Source: Anaerolineae bacterium (GTDB lineage Bacteria > Chloroflexota > Anaerolineae > Aggregatilineales > Aggregatilineaceae). Taken from it: a stretch of DNA of 64,000 nt. Shown one piece after another: positions 1 to 8,291 of this stretch. Below the pieces are notes generated by a model. That model searched no databases, was not told where the DNA came from, and saw only the letters and a list, made by a program, of their open reading frames with translations. Each line of letters opens with the position of its first letter. Within the stretch, counting starts at the first letter, position 1. The position numbers and the translations under genes are program-made. The stretch spans positions 1 to 64,000 of the forward strand of contig JAFGHR010000016.1 in the NCBI GenBank assembly GCA_016930015.1, written 5' to 3'.

Positions 1-1
1 C

Positions 2-1060
2 GATTCCGATTTTGACGCGGCGCTGCAACATGCCAAACAACTGGGCGTGCAGTGGGTCAAGCTGCAATTCGCGTGGAACCTGCTCGAACCGGCGCCCGGT
101 GAGTTTGGCGACGCCGTGTACCGTTTCCGGCTGTTTGTCCAGCGTGCCGACCGTGAAGGTTTTAAGGTCATGGTCAGCCTGGCCAAAGCGCCCGGCTGGG
201 CACGGTCCAGCCAGGAAGAAGATGGCCCGTCCGCCGATCCGCAGGCGCTCGCCAGTTTGATCAGCCGCCTGCTGGGGGAAATCCGCGTTGACCTGTGGGG
301 ATTCTCGTACATTGACGCGATCGAAGTGTGGAACGAACCCAACTTACGGCGCGAGTGGAACGGAAACCCGCTGACCGGCGCGGATTATATGCGTTATTTT
401 GACGCGGCATATAACGCGATCCGGACGGCAGAAGGCGGCGCAAACATCGTGGTCGTGACGGCGGGGCTAGCACCTACCGGCATCAATGACGGCGTCAATG
501 CGACCGATGACCGCGTCTACCTGCGCCAGATGTACCAGGCCGGGCTGAGCAACCCCGGCTACCAGAATATCGCTATCGGCGTCCACCCTTACAGCGCGTG
601 GAATCCACCCGATGCCCGCTGCTGCACCAACTCCGGCCAGGGGTACGACGATCACCCGACGTTCTTTTTTATGGACAACCTGGAAGATTACCATAACATC
701 ATGCTGGAATTCGGTGACACAACGCGCCAGATGTGGGCGACCGAATTTGGCTGGGCAACCTATGACGGCCTGTACCGGAGTGACGGCCAGCCCGCCGTCG
801 CGCCGGACAGCGTGCCCTACTTCAACTACATCAACCAGGAGCAGCAGGCGAACTATATCGTGCGCGCGTTTGAGATCGGGCGCGACACACCGTATATCGG
901 CGTGATGGTGCTGTGGAATCTGAATTTCGCCAGCGATTATTATGTCGATAACCAGGACCCGCGCGCGGGTTATTCGCTGTTGGGCACCGGCCCGAACCCG
1001 CTGCGCTTCGCCTACACAGTGCTGCAACACGTCCCCGCGCTGGAACCGCCCGGCGACTAA
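2..1060 (+). CDS. Glycoside hydrolase (clan GH-A-like TIM barrel), 5' truncated
   Basis: The open frame runs in from the left edge, so the true start lies upstream; a GTG at 47 is unlikely to be the start because coding sequence continues before it. The visible 353 residues resemble the C-terminal part of a beta/alpha-barrel glycoside hydrolase of the cellulase/GH39-like type. WNLLEPAPGEF is a typical early barrel strand, IDAIEVWNEPN carries the Asn-Glu pair that supplies the acid/base in clan GH-A, and WATEFGWATYDG fits the nucleophile Glu strand. Aromatic residues are frequent, as expected of a sugar-binding cleft. The protein is probably secreted, but the signal peptide would be outside the window. 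Substrate is unknown. The family call is by motif, not by alignment. Confidence 0.75.
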   Translation, partial: DSDFDAALQHAKQLGVQWVKLQFAWNLLEPAPGEFGDAVYRFRLFVQRADREGFKVMVSLAKAPGWARSSQEEDGPSADPQALASLISRLLGEIRVDLWGFSYIDAIEVWNEPNLRREWNGNPLTGADYMRYFDAAYNAIRTAEGGANIVVVTAGLAPTGINDGVNATDDRVYLRQMYQAGLSNPGYQNIAIGVHPYSAWNPPDARCCTNSGQGYDDHPTFFFMDNLEDYHNIMLEFGDTTRQMWATEFGWATYDGLYRSDGQPAVAPDSVPYFNYINQEQQANYIVRAFEIGRDTPYIGVMVLWNLNFASDYYVDNQDPRAGYSLLGTGPNPLRFAYTVLQHVPALEPPGD

Positions 1061-1395
1061 GCCCAATACAATGTAAATAAGCCCCTATCCCCGCGTTACC
1101 ACAGGTAACAGCGTTACCTGCGGTAACGTTCCCCCTTTCCCCATCCGAGATGGAGCAAGGGGGAGTCACGGGGCGCGTACCCGATGGTTTTTCCCCGCCC
1201 TGGCTTGGCCGGGGAGGGGACACCGAGTGCAACGAGGAGGGGAGGGGCGTTTCTGACCAAGCCCAAAACGCCACCAACACAACACCACCGGTTGGGGAGC
1301 AAACGCTTTCACCCAACCGGCGGTTTTTTGATCCAGTCTTGGCCCCGTTTTACGGCGCGCACACCGCCCTAAACGATCAGTTGGCCTACGAACGA
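1061..1395. other. Intergenic region with stacked inverted repeats
   Basis: This 335-base gap between convergent genes has no convincing gene. It contains a near-perfect inverted repeat around 1094-1128 (GTTACC/GGTAAC arms of about 15 bp around a 3-base loop). A second hairpin follows at about 1131-1165 (CCCCCTT paired with AAGGGGG). Then comes a G/C-rich block around 1190-1245 (CCCCGCCC and GGCCGGGGAGGGG) and a terminator hairpin at 1285-1326. A short frame across it has a low-complexity translation and is not credible. Confidence 0.6.
1285..1326 (+). terminator. Rho-independent terminator
   Basis: CCACCGGTTGGG and CCCAACCGGCGG form a 12-bp stem with one mismatch, followed directly by TTTTTT on the plus strand. 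It most likely ends the transcript of the truncated glycoside hydrolase, which stops about 220 bases upstream. Confidence 0.7.
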
Positions 1396-2316
1396 TCAGT
1401 TCGCCGCCACCCAATAACAGCGGCGGCGCGTGTCGTCGTCGAGCGCCTTGACCGCTTTATAATAGGCTAACTGAAACTCCTCCGCGCTCTGAAAACGCGC
1501 GTCGGGATGTTTGTTGAGCGCCTGGAGCAAAAACGCTTCCAACCGGCGCGGAAAGTGGGGATGCAGCATCCGGGCGCGCGGCGTCGGCTGGTCAACGTGG
1601 GCCAGCGCGGTCATTTGTGGATTCTTGCCTTCGAAGGGCAGCCGCCCCAACAGTAATTCAAAAATCACCACGGCCAATGAATACAGGTCCGCGCGGTGAT
1701 CGGCCTGTTTGCCCATCACCACTTCGGGGGCCATATATTCCGGCGTGCCGACCGATACCCCCGCCTCGGTGAGCGTGGTATCCAGGCCGGGGCGTTTGCT
1801 CAGCCCAAAATCGGTCAGGTAAACGTGGTTGCCCTTGCCGCGCGGTTCGATCAGGATATTGCCGGTTTTCAGATCACGGTGCAGCACCTGGTACGCATGA
1901 CCAAAACCGAGCGCATCGGCGACCGGGCGCACAATCTGCCACGCGGTCAGCGGTGAGAACTGGCGGCGGCGTAAAATACGTTCCAATGACGGCCCGCGTA
2001 CCAACTGCATCACGATATACAGGTAGTTATGCCACTCGCCATAGGTATACACCGGCACAACATTCGGATGTTGGAGCGTGCTCATCAACTCAGCTTCACG
2101 CAAAAAACGCATGCGGAAGTGCTCATCCTGAGCGTACTCTGGCAGCATGATTTTGATCGCAACTGAAGCCTGTGTATTGGCCTCGTATGCCTGGTAGACC
2201 CGTCCCATTCCGCCGCAGCCGATGTTGGACCCGATGATGTAACCGTCGATATCTTGTCCAATAAGCTGTTCGTCCACCGTGATTCTGCCTTTGCCTCGCG
2301 TGGCGAGTGCATTCAT
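1396..2316 (-). CDS. Soluble Hanks-type Ser/Thr protein kinase
   Basis: A 306-residue eukaryotic-type protein kinase that transfers phosphate from ATP to Ser/Thr of unknown partners. All core motifs are present: Gly-loop IGCGGMGRVY, VAIK lysine, HRDLKTGN catalytic loop, DFG, a PEYMAPE activation-segment end, and RADLYSLAVVIFELL for helix F. There is no transmembrane segment and no PASTA, TPR or other sensor domain, so the protein is essentially a bare cytoplasmic kinase domain. The start at 2316 was chosen because GGGGAGAGG lies about 10 bases upstream. A longer frame reaches 2562, but the extra 82 residues do not look like a kinase extension. No phosphatase or FHA partner is adjacent; the nearest dual-specificity phosphatase is at 26.7 kb. 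Confidence 0.92.
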   Translation of the reverse strand: MNALATRGKGRITVDEQLIGQDIDGYIIGSNIGCGGMGRVYQAYEANTQASVAIKIMLPEYAQDEHFRMRFLREAELMSTLQHPNVVPVYTYGEWHNYLYIVMQLVRGPSLERILRRRQFSPLTAWQIVRPVADALGFGHAYQVLHRDLKTGNILIEPRGKGNHVYLTDFGLSKRPGLDTTLTEAGVSVGTPEYMAPEVVMGKQADHRADLYSLAVVIFELLLGRLPFEGKNPQMTALAHVDQPTPRARMLHPHFPRRLEAFLLQALNKHPDARFQSAEEFQLAYYKAVKALDDDTRRRCYWVAAN

Positions 2317-2569
2317 CTCCGTATGTCCTCTCCCCACTAGTCTACTACAGGCCGCCCCGGCGCGCCGGATGGCAGCCCTCTTGATTGTAGACGCTGACCC
2401 CACCGGAAAAGTTCCCATTTTTCCGATCCGGGTATGCTCTAGATTTATCGTATACCAGGCGAGATAAACACTGTACCCTAGAAATTGAGGGGATGTGCTC
2501 CGGTCCAAAAAATAAGGGCGGCTCAGTGTCGAGTCGCCCGGACCGGCCATAACCAAAACCACCGGTTAA

Positions 2570-3238
2570 TCACGGAATCGCAGCGGCATGATCGGCGGCG
2601 CGTGTCGTCTCCGGCAGGCGGTAGCACGTGGTACAGCGCAGCACGAGATCACGCGCCGTGTCCAACGTGGCCCGGTGCCCGACCGACACGTACACGGGTT
2701 TGACGTTAGTACGCGTGCGCAGCACCACGCCGACGGTATCACCGTGATCGACCAGCGGCACCCAGTTCCCCTTGTCGATCCCCGGCGTATCATGCCGCCC
2801 CGTCAGCCGCGACTTGGCGCATCCGACCGTCGGCACGTCGATAAATAACCCAATATGGCTGGCGATCCCAATCCGGCGGGGATGGGCGATCCCCTGCCCG
2901 TCAAAAATGAACACGTCCGGTGGTGACTCAAGCTGGCGCATGGCATCCAGCACCACCGCCCCCTCGCGGAAACTGAGCAGGCCCGGCACATAGGGAAACG
3001 GCGTCGGACGCCCGGCTTTTTTGATTTCGACAACGTCCAACGCCGGGAAGCGTAACACGACCACCGCCGCGCGGCTGACTCCATTTTTGACGCTCACATC
3101 CACGCCGCCCACCAGCCGGATCGATTCCAGCGGCAGCGGTTCAGTCGTGATCACGTGTCCCGCCAGGTCATGCTGAAGCGCGATGGCCTCTTTGGGCGAT
3201 ACGTCCCAGCGATGGCGGTCATGAATCGTTACAGGCAT
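2570..3238 (-). CDS. nfi: Endonuclease V
   Basis: A 222-residue protein of normal length for endonuclease V, which nicks DNA (or RNA) one base 3' of deoxyinosine and starts alternative excision repair. GGVDVS holds the first catalytic Asp, FPYVPGLLSFRE is the wedge/PYIP-like region, and FDGQGIAHPRRIGIASHIG is the hallmark central motif with the second acidic site. GCAKSRL supplies the Lys near the active site. Ribosome binding site GGGAGGG lies four bases before ATG. It follows the secreted protein gene at 3260-4546 by 21 bases on the same strand, so the two are probably co-transcribed although no functional link is evident. Confidence 0.93.
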   Translation of the reverse strand: MPVTIHDRHRWDVSPKEAIALQHDLAGHVITTEPLPLESIRLVGGVDVSVKNGVSRAAVVVLRFPALDVVEIKKAGRPTPFPYVPGLLSFREGAVVLDAMRQLESPPDVFIFDGQGIAHPRRIGIASHIGLFIDVPTVGCAKSRLTGRHDTPGIDKGNWVPLVDHGDTVGVVLRTRTNVKPVYVSVGHRATLDTARDLVLRCTTCYRLPETTRAADHAAAIP

Positions 3239-3259
3239 ACCGCCCTCCCCCGCCGCATG

Positions 3260-4546
3260 TTACGGTTTGATCGTGAATTCAAATGTTTTGGTCACACAGT
3301 CACCGGTGGCACCGTCTTCAGAACACAATTTGATCGTAGCTACGGCAACCGTGCCGGGGTCCGCCGAGCTGATATTGTACGCAATATGACCGACCGCCCC
3401 AACAGGCAGCGATTCATCACCCGGCGGGCATCCGCCAGCCTGGGTAAAGGGACGGCTGTTTTTGAGGAAACTGTAGATCGATTTGCCGGTGTCTTTTTCT
3501 ACGATACCCGTTTGGGACGATTCAAACGTTATATTTCCGGTATTTACGATCTGGAACTCAACGTAGGTAGGCCACTCGGCGCATGGGTGGAAACCGGACA
3601 GCGACACGGCAAAATCCGGACCGTCGCTGGTCGCGGGGGGATGCCCTCCTTCGACGGGTCCGGTTGACGCTGCCGGGGGCGGGGCCTCATCTACGGCATA
3701 AATACGGACATTGTCGAACATCACTTCAACCGGCTGATCACCCGATACAACCAGCGCCAACACACCACTTTCCAGGTTTGCATCTACGCCTTGCAGCAGT
3801 AATTCGCCATTCACATAAAAGCGCATGTCCGTTCCCTGGCATTCGAGCCGCAGGTGATTGGTTACGCCCGTGCCGGTCTGGATCGATGGCATGGTTAACC
3901 AATCGTCGGCCTCGATCGCGGCCACGCTGTATGATTCCAGGCGATCCGTGATGCCCCCCACGTTCACATGAATATTAGTGGTGCCATCAGACGACACGCG
4001 CCACAGGTAATAATTACCGGCGAGTCCCTCCTGCCCACGGAACGCAAGCCCGTATGCGCCGTTTCCGGCCTCGTCCCGGACGACAACCGCGTCAAATTCC
4101 AGCACAAAATCGCCCAAAAACAAACCGGACAGCGCCGAAAACACCCGGCCACTCGCCAGGCTCGCCACGTGGTATTCACCTTCCGCGTGCCAGGCGTGTT
4201 TGGTGTCGCCCTCAAAATCACGGAAACCCCAACCGGGATCGCTAAAATCGTCTTCAAACAGCACCTGCCCGCCCGCGCTGGGAGCCGCCTGTACCGGCTG
4301 GCTGCACGCTTCCTCGATGGCGTCCAGGGCGTCGCGTGCTTCGGCCACTGCCGCCAGTCCGGCAGCCTGATCGCCGCTGTCGAATGCGACCTGCGCCCGC
4401 GCCAGCGCCGCATACACCGCCGACAGATCGGGATTACAACCGCCGTCCTGAGCCGCTGCACGGGGCACCACTCCCCCGAAAACCAGTATACCGATCGCCA
4501 GGATCAGCATGGCACAGCAAAACACGTTAAATAACTTTGCGTACAT
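3260..4546 (-). CDS. Secreted LamG/DUF1080-like domain protein
   Basis: A 428-residue exported protein. The signal peptide covers about residues 1-33 (hydrophobic LAIGILVFGGVV, then an AAAQ cleavage region). A short helical segment follows at about 38-80 with Ala-rich heptads. A jelly-roll domain comes next at about 95-285: it begins LFEDDFSDPGWGF and contains FVLEFDAVV, NYYLWRVSS, LRLECQGTDMRFYVNGE and VMFDNVRIY, the pattern of LamG or 3-keto-disaccharide hydrolase-like beta-sandwiches. The last 130 residues form a second beta-rich domain with paired cysteines. The start at 4546 has GGAGG eight bases upstream; an ATG at 4561 overlaps that site and is rejected. No catalytic residues are identified; carbohydrate binding is an inference. 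Confidence 0.75.
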   Translation of the reverse strand: MYAKLFNVFCCAMLILAIGILVFGGVVPRAAAQDGGCNPDLSAVYAALARAQVAFDSGDQAAGLAAVAEARDALDAIEEACSQPVQAAPSAGGQVLFEDDFSDPGWGFRDFEGDTKHAWHAEGEYHVASLASGRVFSALSGLFLGDFVLEFDAVVVRDEAGNGAYGLAFRGQEGLAGNYYLWRVSSDGTTNIHVNVGGITDRLESYSVAAIEADDWLTMPSIQTGTGVTNHLRLECQGTDMRFYVNGELLLQGVDANLESGVLALVVSGDQPVEVMFDNVRIYAVDEAPPPAASTGPVEGGHPPATSDGPDFAVSLSGFHPCAEWPTYVEFQIVNTGNITFESSQTGIVEKDTGKSIYSFLKNSRPFTQAGGCPPGDESLPVGAVGHIAYNISSADPGTVAVATIKLCSEDGATGDCVTKTFEFTIKP

Positions 4547-4571
4547 TCTGTCATCCTCCATGTTACTGTCG

Positions 4572-4593
4572 CGCCGATATTTCGCCGATATTT
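4572..4593. repeat. Two tandem copies of an 11-bp unit
   Basis: CGCCGATATTT occurs twice back to back, inside the 5' leader of the secreted protein gene on the minus strand, between its predicted -10 box and its ribosome binding site. It may be a regulatory site or a chance duplication. Confidence 0.6.
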
Positions 4594-4595
4594 AC

Positions 4596-4624
4596 ACCAT
4601 AATTCAGAATGACACGCCAGACAA
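4596..4624 (-). promoter_or_regulatory. Probable promoter of the 4546-2570 operon
   Basis: On the minus strand TTGTCT (4624-4619) and TATGGT (4601-4596) are separated by 17 bases, close to the sigma-70 consensus. The leader to the ATG at 4546 would be about 40 bases. Confidence 0.5.
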
Positions 4625-4659
4625 GCACGCCGACACATTCGGGCCGTCCGAATGGTCAC

Positions 4660-4674
4660 CGGTTATAATAACCG
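4660..4674 (+). promoter_or_regulatory. Palindrome overlapping a -10 box before the GNAT gene
   Basis: CGGTTAT-A-ATAACCG is a perfect inverted repeat containing TATAAT at 4664-4669, 37 bases before the acetyltransferase start. No good -35 is seen at the right distance. A repressor or activator site overlapping the promoter is possible. Confidence 0.4.
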
Positions 4675-4710
4675 CCGCGATTATGAACTGGACCAGAAAG
4701 GAACAACCAC

Positions 4711-5232
4711 ATGGACCCAGCTTATACGATCCGCCCGGCTCACCCGGATGAACTTCACCTGCTGCCCGGCATTGAACTGGCCGCCGGAAAACTGTTTGAA
4801 CAAGCCGGGTGGGATAACGTTATGGCGCTGGAGGATGTCACCTCAGAGGACGCCTTCCACGACTATTTCAACGCGGGGCGGCTGTGGGTGGCTGCCGGAC
4901 CGGACGATCAGCCGGTCGGGTTTGCCGCTGTGTCCATTGTGGACGAACACGCCCATCTCGACGAGATCGACGTACACCCCGATCACGGGCGGCGCGGCAT
5001 CGGGGCGGCGCTGGTCGAGCACGTATGCGCGTGGGCCAGGGAAACAGGCTGGCCCGCCGTCAGCCTGACGACGGAGCGTGATCTACCGTGGAACGCACCG
5101 TTTTACGCGCGGCACGCGTTTGTGATCCTGGCGCCGGAGCAGTGGACTGCCGGGATTCGGGCGATTGTCGCGGAAGAAATCGAACGCGGGCTGTTTTTTG
5201 AAAGCCGCGTGGTGATGATCCGCAAGCTATAA
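4711..5232 (+). CDS. GNAT-family N-acetyltransferase
   Basis: A 173-residue acetyl-CoA-dependent acyltransferase. EIDVHPDHGRRGIGAALVEH is the acetyl-CoA pyrophosphate-binding motif A (R-x-x-G-x-G/A). GFAAVSIVDEHAHLDEIDV is the preceding beta strand pair, and NAPFYARHAFVIL is motif B with the usual FY...GF pattern. AGAAAGGAA lies about 10 bases upstream of ATG. The acceptor substrate cannot be deduced; relatives modify amino acids, antibiotics or protein N-termini. It stands alone between a divergent secreted protein gene and an SH3b protein gene. Confidence 0.85.
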   Translation: MDPAYTIRPAHPDELHLLPGIELAAGKLFEQAGWDNVMALEDVTSEDAFHDYFNAGRLWVAAGPDDQPVGFAAVSIVDEHAHLDEIDVHPDHGRRGIGAALVEHVCAWARETGWPAVSLTTERDLPWNAPFYARHAFVILAPEQWTAGIRAIVAEEIERGLFFESRVVMIRKL

Positions 5233-5289
5233 CACGTTATAATACAACCATACTCCCGCCAGGCGTCTAAATTTTGAGGAGCATACCTG

Positions 5290-6273
5290 ATGCGACGAAA
5301 CATGATTATGCTTGTACTGGCGTTGTGCCTGCTGCTGTCGATGGTGTCTCCGGCTGCCGTCGCCGCACAGGGGGCCGTGAACGCCTGGACCGTGGTTATT
5401 TTGAATATGCGTGCCGGGCCGGGTTTTGCGTTCGATGTCGTGGCCGAACTGCCGGTCGATACCAGCCTGGTGCTGCTGGCGCGTGATCCGGCGACCGCGT
5501 GGCTGCTCGGCCAGACGGCGGACGGTTCGCAGCGCGGCTGGGTCGCGGCCAATTATCTGCTGTACCGCGAGGGTTTCAGCGCCGTGAGCCTGCCCATCAG
5601 CGGCGAGATCATCACGGTCACGCCCGCTGCCGTGACCACCGCCGCCGAAGCTGACACGATCACGACCAACACCACCGCGCCCGCAGCGGGTGTTTCCCCG
5701 GCGCTGGCGGCGGCTGCGGGACTCACCGAACCGGACGCCTGGACCGTGTATACACAGCATATCCGCTCCGGACCGGGCACCAACTACGGCGTGATCACCG
5801 CGCTGCCGCCGAATACGCCGCTGTATCTGCAAGCGCGTGACGAAAACACCGCGTGGCTGTTAGCCCGTACTCCGGCGGGTTTTCTGGGTTGGATCGCGGC
5901 GGGATGGTTGTATTACCAGTTTGGCTTTGAGGCCGCCAACCTGCCCGTCAACAGCGCCATTCCAACAACCGCGCCCGGCTTTTCGACGGCGCTTCAGAGC
6001 GCGCCCACCACAGCCCCTTCCCCGCCGCTGGGAGCGCCCTACGCGTGGACGCTGTTCGACCAGCATATGCGTTCAGGACCGGGCACGAGTTATCCTGCGA
6101 TCGGTATGCTGCCCATTGACACGGAGTTGGTCATCGATGGCCGGAACTCGGACACCACGTGGCTGTTCGCGCATACGTCCGCCGGAGAGATTCAGGGCTG
6201 GATAGCCGCCGGTTACCTGTGGTACCAGCGTGGTTTTTCGGCGGTAAACCTGCCGGTGATCTATCCGTACTAA
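5290..6273 (+). CDS. Secreted protein with three SH3b repeats
   Basis: A 327-residue exported protein. The signal peptide is residues 1-27 (MLVLALCLLLSMVSPAAVAAQ). Three bacterial SH3 repeats follow at about 31-105, 147-222 and 251-327. Each starts with AWT and carries the signature R(A/S)GPG (MRAGPG, IRSGPG, MRSGPG) and ends GW(V/I)AA-YL-Y--GF-A-NLP. The repeats are joined by Thr/Ala/Pro-rich linkers. Such domains bind cell-wall peptides or polysaccharide and act outside the membrane. There is no enzymatic domain. The start has GAGGAG about nine bases upstream; a TATAAT at 5238-5243 may be its -10. A related SH3b protein is encoded at 34325-35785. Confidence 0.88.
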   Translation: MRRNMIMLVLALCLLLSMVSPAAVAAQGAVNAWTVVILNMRAGPGFAFDVVAELPVDTSLVLLARDPATAWLLGQTADGSQRGWVAANYLLYREGFSAVSLPISGEIITVTPAAVTTAAEADTITTNTTAPAAGVSPALAAAAGLTEPDAWTVYTQHIRSGPGTNYGVITALPPNTPLYLQARDENTAWLLARTPAGFLGWIAAGWLYYQFGFEAANLPVNSAIPTTAPGFSTALQSAPTTAPSPPLGAPYAWTLFDQHMRSGPGTSYPAIGMLPIDTELVIDGRNSDTTWLFAHTSAGEIQGWIAAGYLWYQRGFSAVNLPVIYPY

Positions 6274-6314
6274 CCGCCGTCTCTGGCCTATCTTATCCAC
6301 CTGACCAAACAAAA

Positions 6315-6355
6315 AACGTCCCTGCCTCACTGGTGGGGACGTTGTATTTGTTTTT
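6315..6355. terminator. Bidirectional terminator
   Basis: AACGTCCC (6315-6322) pairs with GGGACGTT (6336-6343), with extra G-U and G-C pairs inside the loop. A-rich sequence lies on the left and TATTTGTTTTT on the right, so it can serve both the SH3b gene and the convergent TIR gene. Confidence 0.75.
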
Positions 6356-6366
6356 CTGATCGGTGG

Positions 6367-7365
6367 TTATCCGTCCTCGCGGGTCAGGCTCAGTTTGCCG
6401 CCCAGTATACCCGCCCGCCAATGAGCCGCCAATGTGATCACCTGGCCGGGCGAGACAATAACGCTCGTATCCTCACTCTTTATCCAGTCGATCTGGATGT
6501 GCAGCGTATGGGGACCCGGCGGCACATCGTAGGTCACGTTCTGGTTGTTGCGCACCTCCCCCACGTGTACGCCGTCGATGTGAACTTGAAAACCACGCAG
6601 GATCGCCCCCAGTTCGTTCGGACGCCGCACCCGAATCTGGCCGGTATCACCGGATGGGGCGGGTTCAGGCGGCAGCTCAACCGGAATCGCGTCCGCCGGT
6701 TCAGGCTGCACCGCCCGTTCCGGCGACACCGCCGACAGGTAGGTATTGATCTCCTTAAACACCGCCGCCAGCAAACTGGGATGCTGTTCGAGCAGCTTCA
6801 TCAGCGCCAGCGCATCATGCGCAAAGTCCGGGTTGTCGGCATAACCTTTGAGCTGGTGAAACAGGAATACCTGCTCATCATGTGTCAGCGCGGGTTTTTC
6901 GATCTCGGCCTGGAGCGCCACCAGCGGCGATATCGGGATGCCGGGCGGATCAGGCAGCGGTACGGGCAGCGCGGGCGCGGGCAAAATTCCCTGGACAGCA
7001 TTGTTTAGCGCCAGCAGCGCGGCTTTGTCCTGGTTGACATAGTTTACAAACTGCCGCTCCTGAAGAATCACCGGCAGCAGCGTGATCGTTACGTCACCGG
7101 TCAGCAGCACGGGCAGCAGGGGTTTGCCCAGTTCATAAGCATACGTGTATTCCAGTTTGCACGGCCCCGACGTGATGGATTTACCCGACACGGCAAAGAT
7201 CACGATATCACAGGCGCGAATGTGCCCTAGAATCGTATCCCACCACACCTGACCGCCGGTTAGCTCCTGGTCGAACCACACGTCGTGGCCCAGGCTGGTC
7301 AGATCAGCCACCAGCGATTTGACGGCGGCGCGGTTGTGGCTGCTGTAGCTGACGAAAATATTCAT
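6367..7365 (-). CDS. TIR-domain protein with C-terminal PEGA-like domain
   Basis: A 332-residue cytoplasmic protein. Residues 1 to about 125 form a TIR domain: MNIFVSYSSHNRAAV (strand A/box 1), GHDVWFDQEL, WWDTILGHIRACDIVIFAVS, then CKLEYTYAYELGKPLLPVL, where the Glu in LEY matches the position of the NAD-hydrolysing Glu in catalytic TIRs. A Pro-rich linker and a helical segment (about 155-215) follow. The C-terminal 85 residues resemble a PEGA/carbohydrate-binding beta fold (FQVHIDGVHVGEV, VPPGPHTLHI). GAGGACA precedes the ATG. TIR proteins in bacteria act in NAD-derived signalling or antiviral defence, but no effector gene is adjacent, so the role is open. Confidence 0.8.
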   Translation of the reverse strand: MNIFVSYSSHNRAAVKSLVADLTSLGHDVWFDQELTGGQVWWDTILGHIRACDIVIFAVSGKSITSGPCKLEYTYAYELGKPLLPVLLTGDVTITLLPVILQERQFVNYVNQDKAALLALNNAVQGILPAPALPVPLPDPPGIPISPLVALQAEIEKPALTHDEQVFLFHQLKGYADNPDFAHDALALMKLLEQHPSLLAAVFKEINTYLSAVSPERAVQPEPADAIPVELPPEPAPSGDTGQIRVRRPNELGAILRGFQVHIDGVHVGEVRNNQNVTYDVPPGPHTLHIQIDWIKSEDTSVIVSPGQVITLAAHWRAGILGGKLSLTREDG

Positions 7366-7507
7366 GGTGTTGTCCTCATGTGTCCCGTTGGTGTCTCGCC
7401 GGATCGCGTGCTATTTCAAATTATAGCCAAGCGACGGCAAAATGGTATCTCCGCCCAGGATGATTGCGTCACATCGACGGGTTGTTTTTGAACACCGCCG
7501 CAGCCCC

Positions 7508-7535
7508 TTGACACCACGCCAAGTGGGTGTATACT
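7508..7535 (+). promoter_or_regulatory. Sigma-70-type promoter of the TetR/ABC operon
   Basis: TTGACA (7508-7513) and TATACT (7530-7535) are separated by 16 bases, the clearest promoter in the window. Transcription would start near 7542, inside the first TetR-type palindrome. Confidence 0.8.
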
Positions 7536-7540
7536 GCTTT

Positions 7541-7590
7541 ATGAACGAGCGTTCGTTATTTTTTTCAGCACAAAAATGAACGAACGTTCA
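7541..7590. promoter_or_regulatory. Two TetR-type operators
   Basis: ATGAACGAGCGTTCGTT (from 7541) and ATGAACGAACGTTCA (from 7576) are related imperfect palindromes of the type AACGAnCGTTC, centred about 33 bases apart, directly after the -10 box and before the regulator gene. Their position predicts autorepression of the TetR/exporter operon by blocking transcription initiation. Confidence 0.75.
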
Positions 7591-7615
7591 TACACTAACA
7601 TTCCGGAGAGTTACG

Positions 7616-8239
7616 ATGATTGAGGAAACAACCAAGGGCGACCAGGCCCGCGCTGAAATTCTCGAAGCCGCCCGGCAGCTTTTTCTCAGCCGGGGTTATC
7701 ACGGCACCAGCATGCGCGCCATCGCAACTGCCGCCGGGGATCGCGCCGTCGCCGGAATCTACAATCACTTTCCCACCAAGGAAGCCATTTTTGCCGCGCT
7801 CATCGAAGAAACCAATCCCTACGACCAGTTGTTTACGGTGCTCAATGCTACATTCGAGCAGGCAGCAACCGGCCCGGAATTTGTGCAGATGGCGTTCAAA
7901 AATGTGCTGGGATTTATGCCTAACTACATCGATTTTGTGCACCTGGCCCAGATCGAAATGCGCGAGTTCGACGGCAAACATATTGACCAAGTGCTGCGCG
8001 AGCAGGCCATGCCGTACATCCTGGATATCGTCAGCCACTTGCAGCAGCTCCCCGGACTCAAACCGTTCAACACCATTGTATGGATGCGCCTGATCGCCAG
8101 CCTGGTGATCGGTTACATGATCACCGAGCAGATCACGAACGCAGCCGGGTTTGACCAGATTCCCAGCACGCAGTGGGCCGACATGTTCGCCGAAATGCTG
8201 CTGCATGGCGTATCCGATCAAACGCCGCCTGCGGAATAA
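7616..8239 (+). CDS. TetR/AcrR-family transcriptional regulator
   Basis: A 207-residue one-component repressor. The N-terminal helix-turn-helix spans about residues 10-55: ILEAARQLFLSRGYHGTSM, then IATAAG and the recognition-helix region VAGIYNHFPTKEAIF, the standard TetR signature. The remaining 150 residues form the variable ligand-binding helical domain. GGAGAG lies seven bases before ATG. It is first in a three-gene operon with an ABC ATPase and an ABC-2 permease, and two matching palindromes lie in its promoter. The likely circuit is release of repression by a compound that the exporter removes. The inducer is unknown. Confidence 0.92.
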   Translation: MIEETTKGDQARAEILEAARQLFLSRGYHGTSMRAIATAAGDRAVAGIYNHFPTKEAIFAALIEETNPYDQLFTVLNATFEQAATGPEFVQMAFKNVLGFMPNYIDFVHLAQIEMREFDGKHIDQVLREQAMPYILDIVSHLQQLPGLKPFNTIVWMRLIASLVIGYMITEQITNAAGFDQIPSTQWADMFAEMLLHGVSDQTPPAE

Positions 8240-8291
8240 CCGCATGGGGTTACCGTGTATCCTTGTTCGCCCGATGGAGGACTCGAACAGA

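Noticed and set aside
467-1066. Minus-strand frame opposite the glycoside hydrolase
   Set aside because: Shadow of the plus-strand gene; no start signal and no recognisable product.
1150-1470. Open frame across the palindromic gap after the first gene
   Set aside because: Its translation is low-complexity, spans a terminator and overlaps the kinase gene; no ribosome binding site or family.
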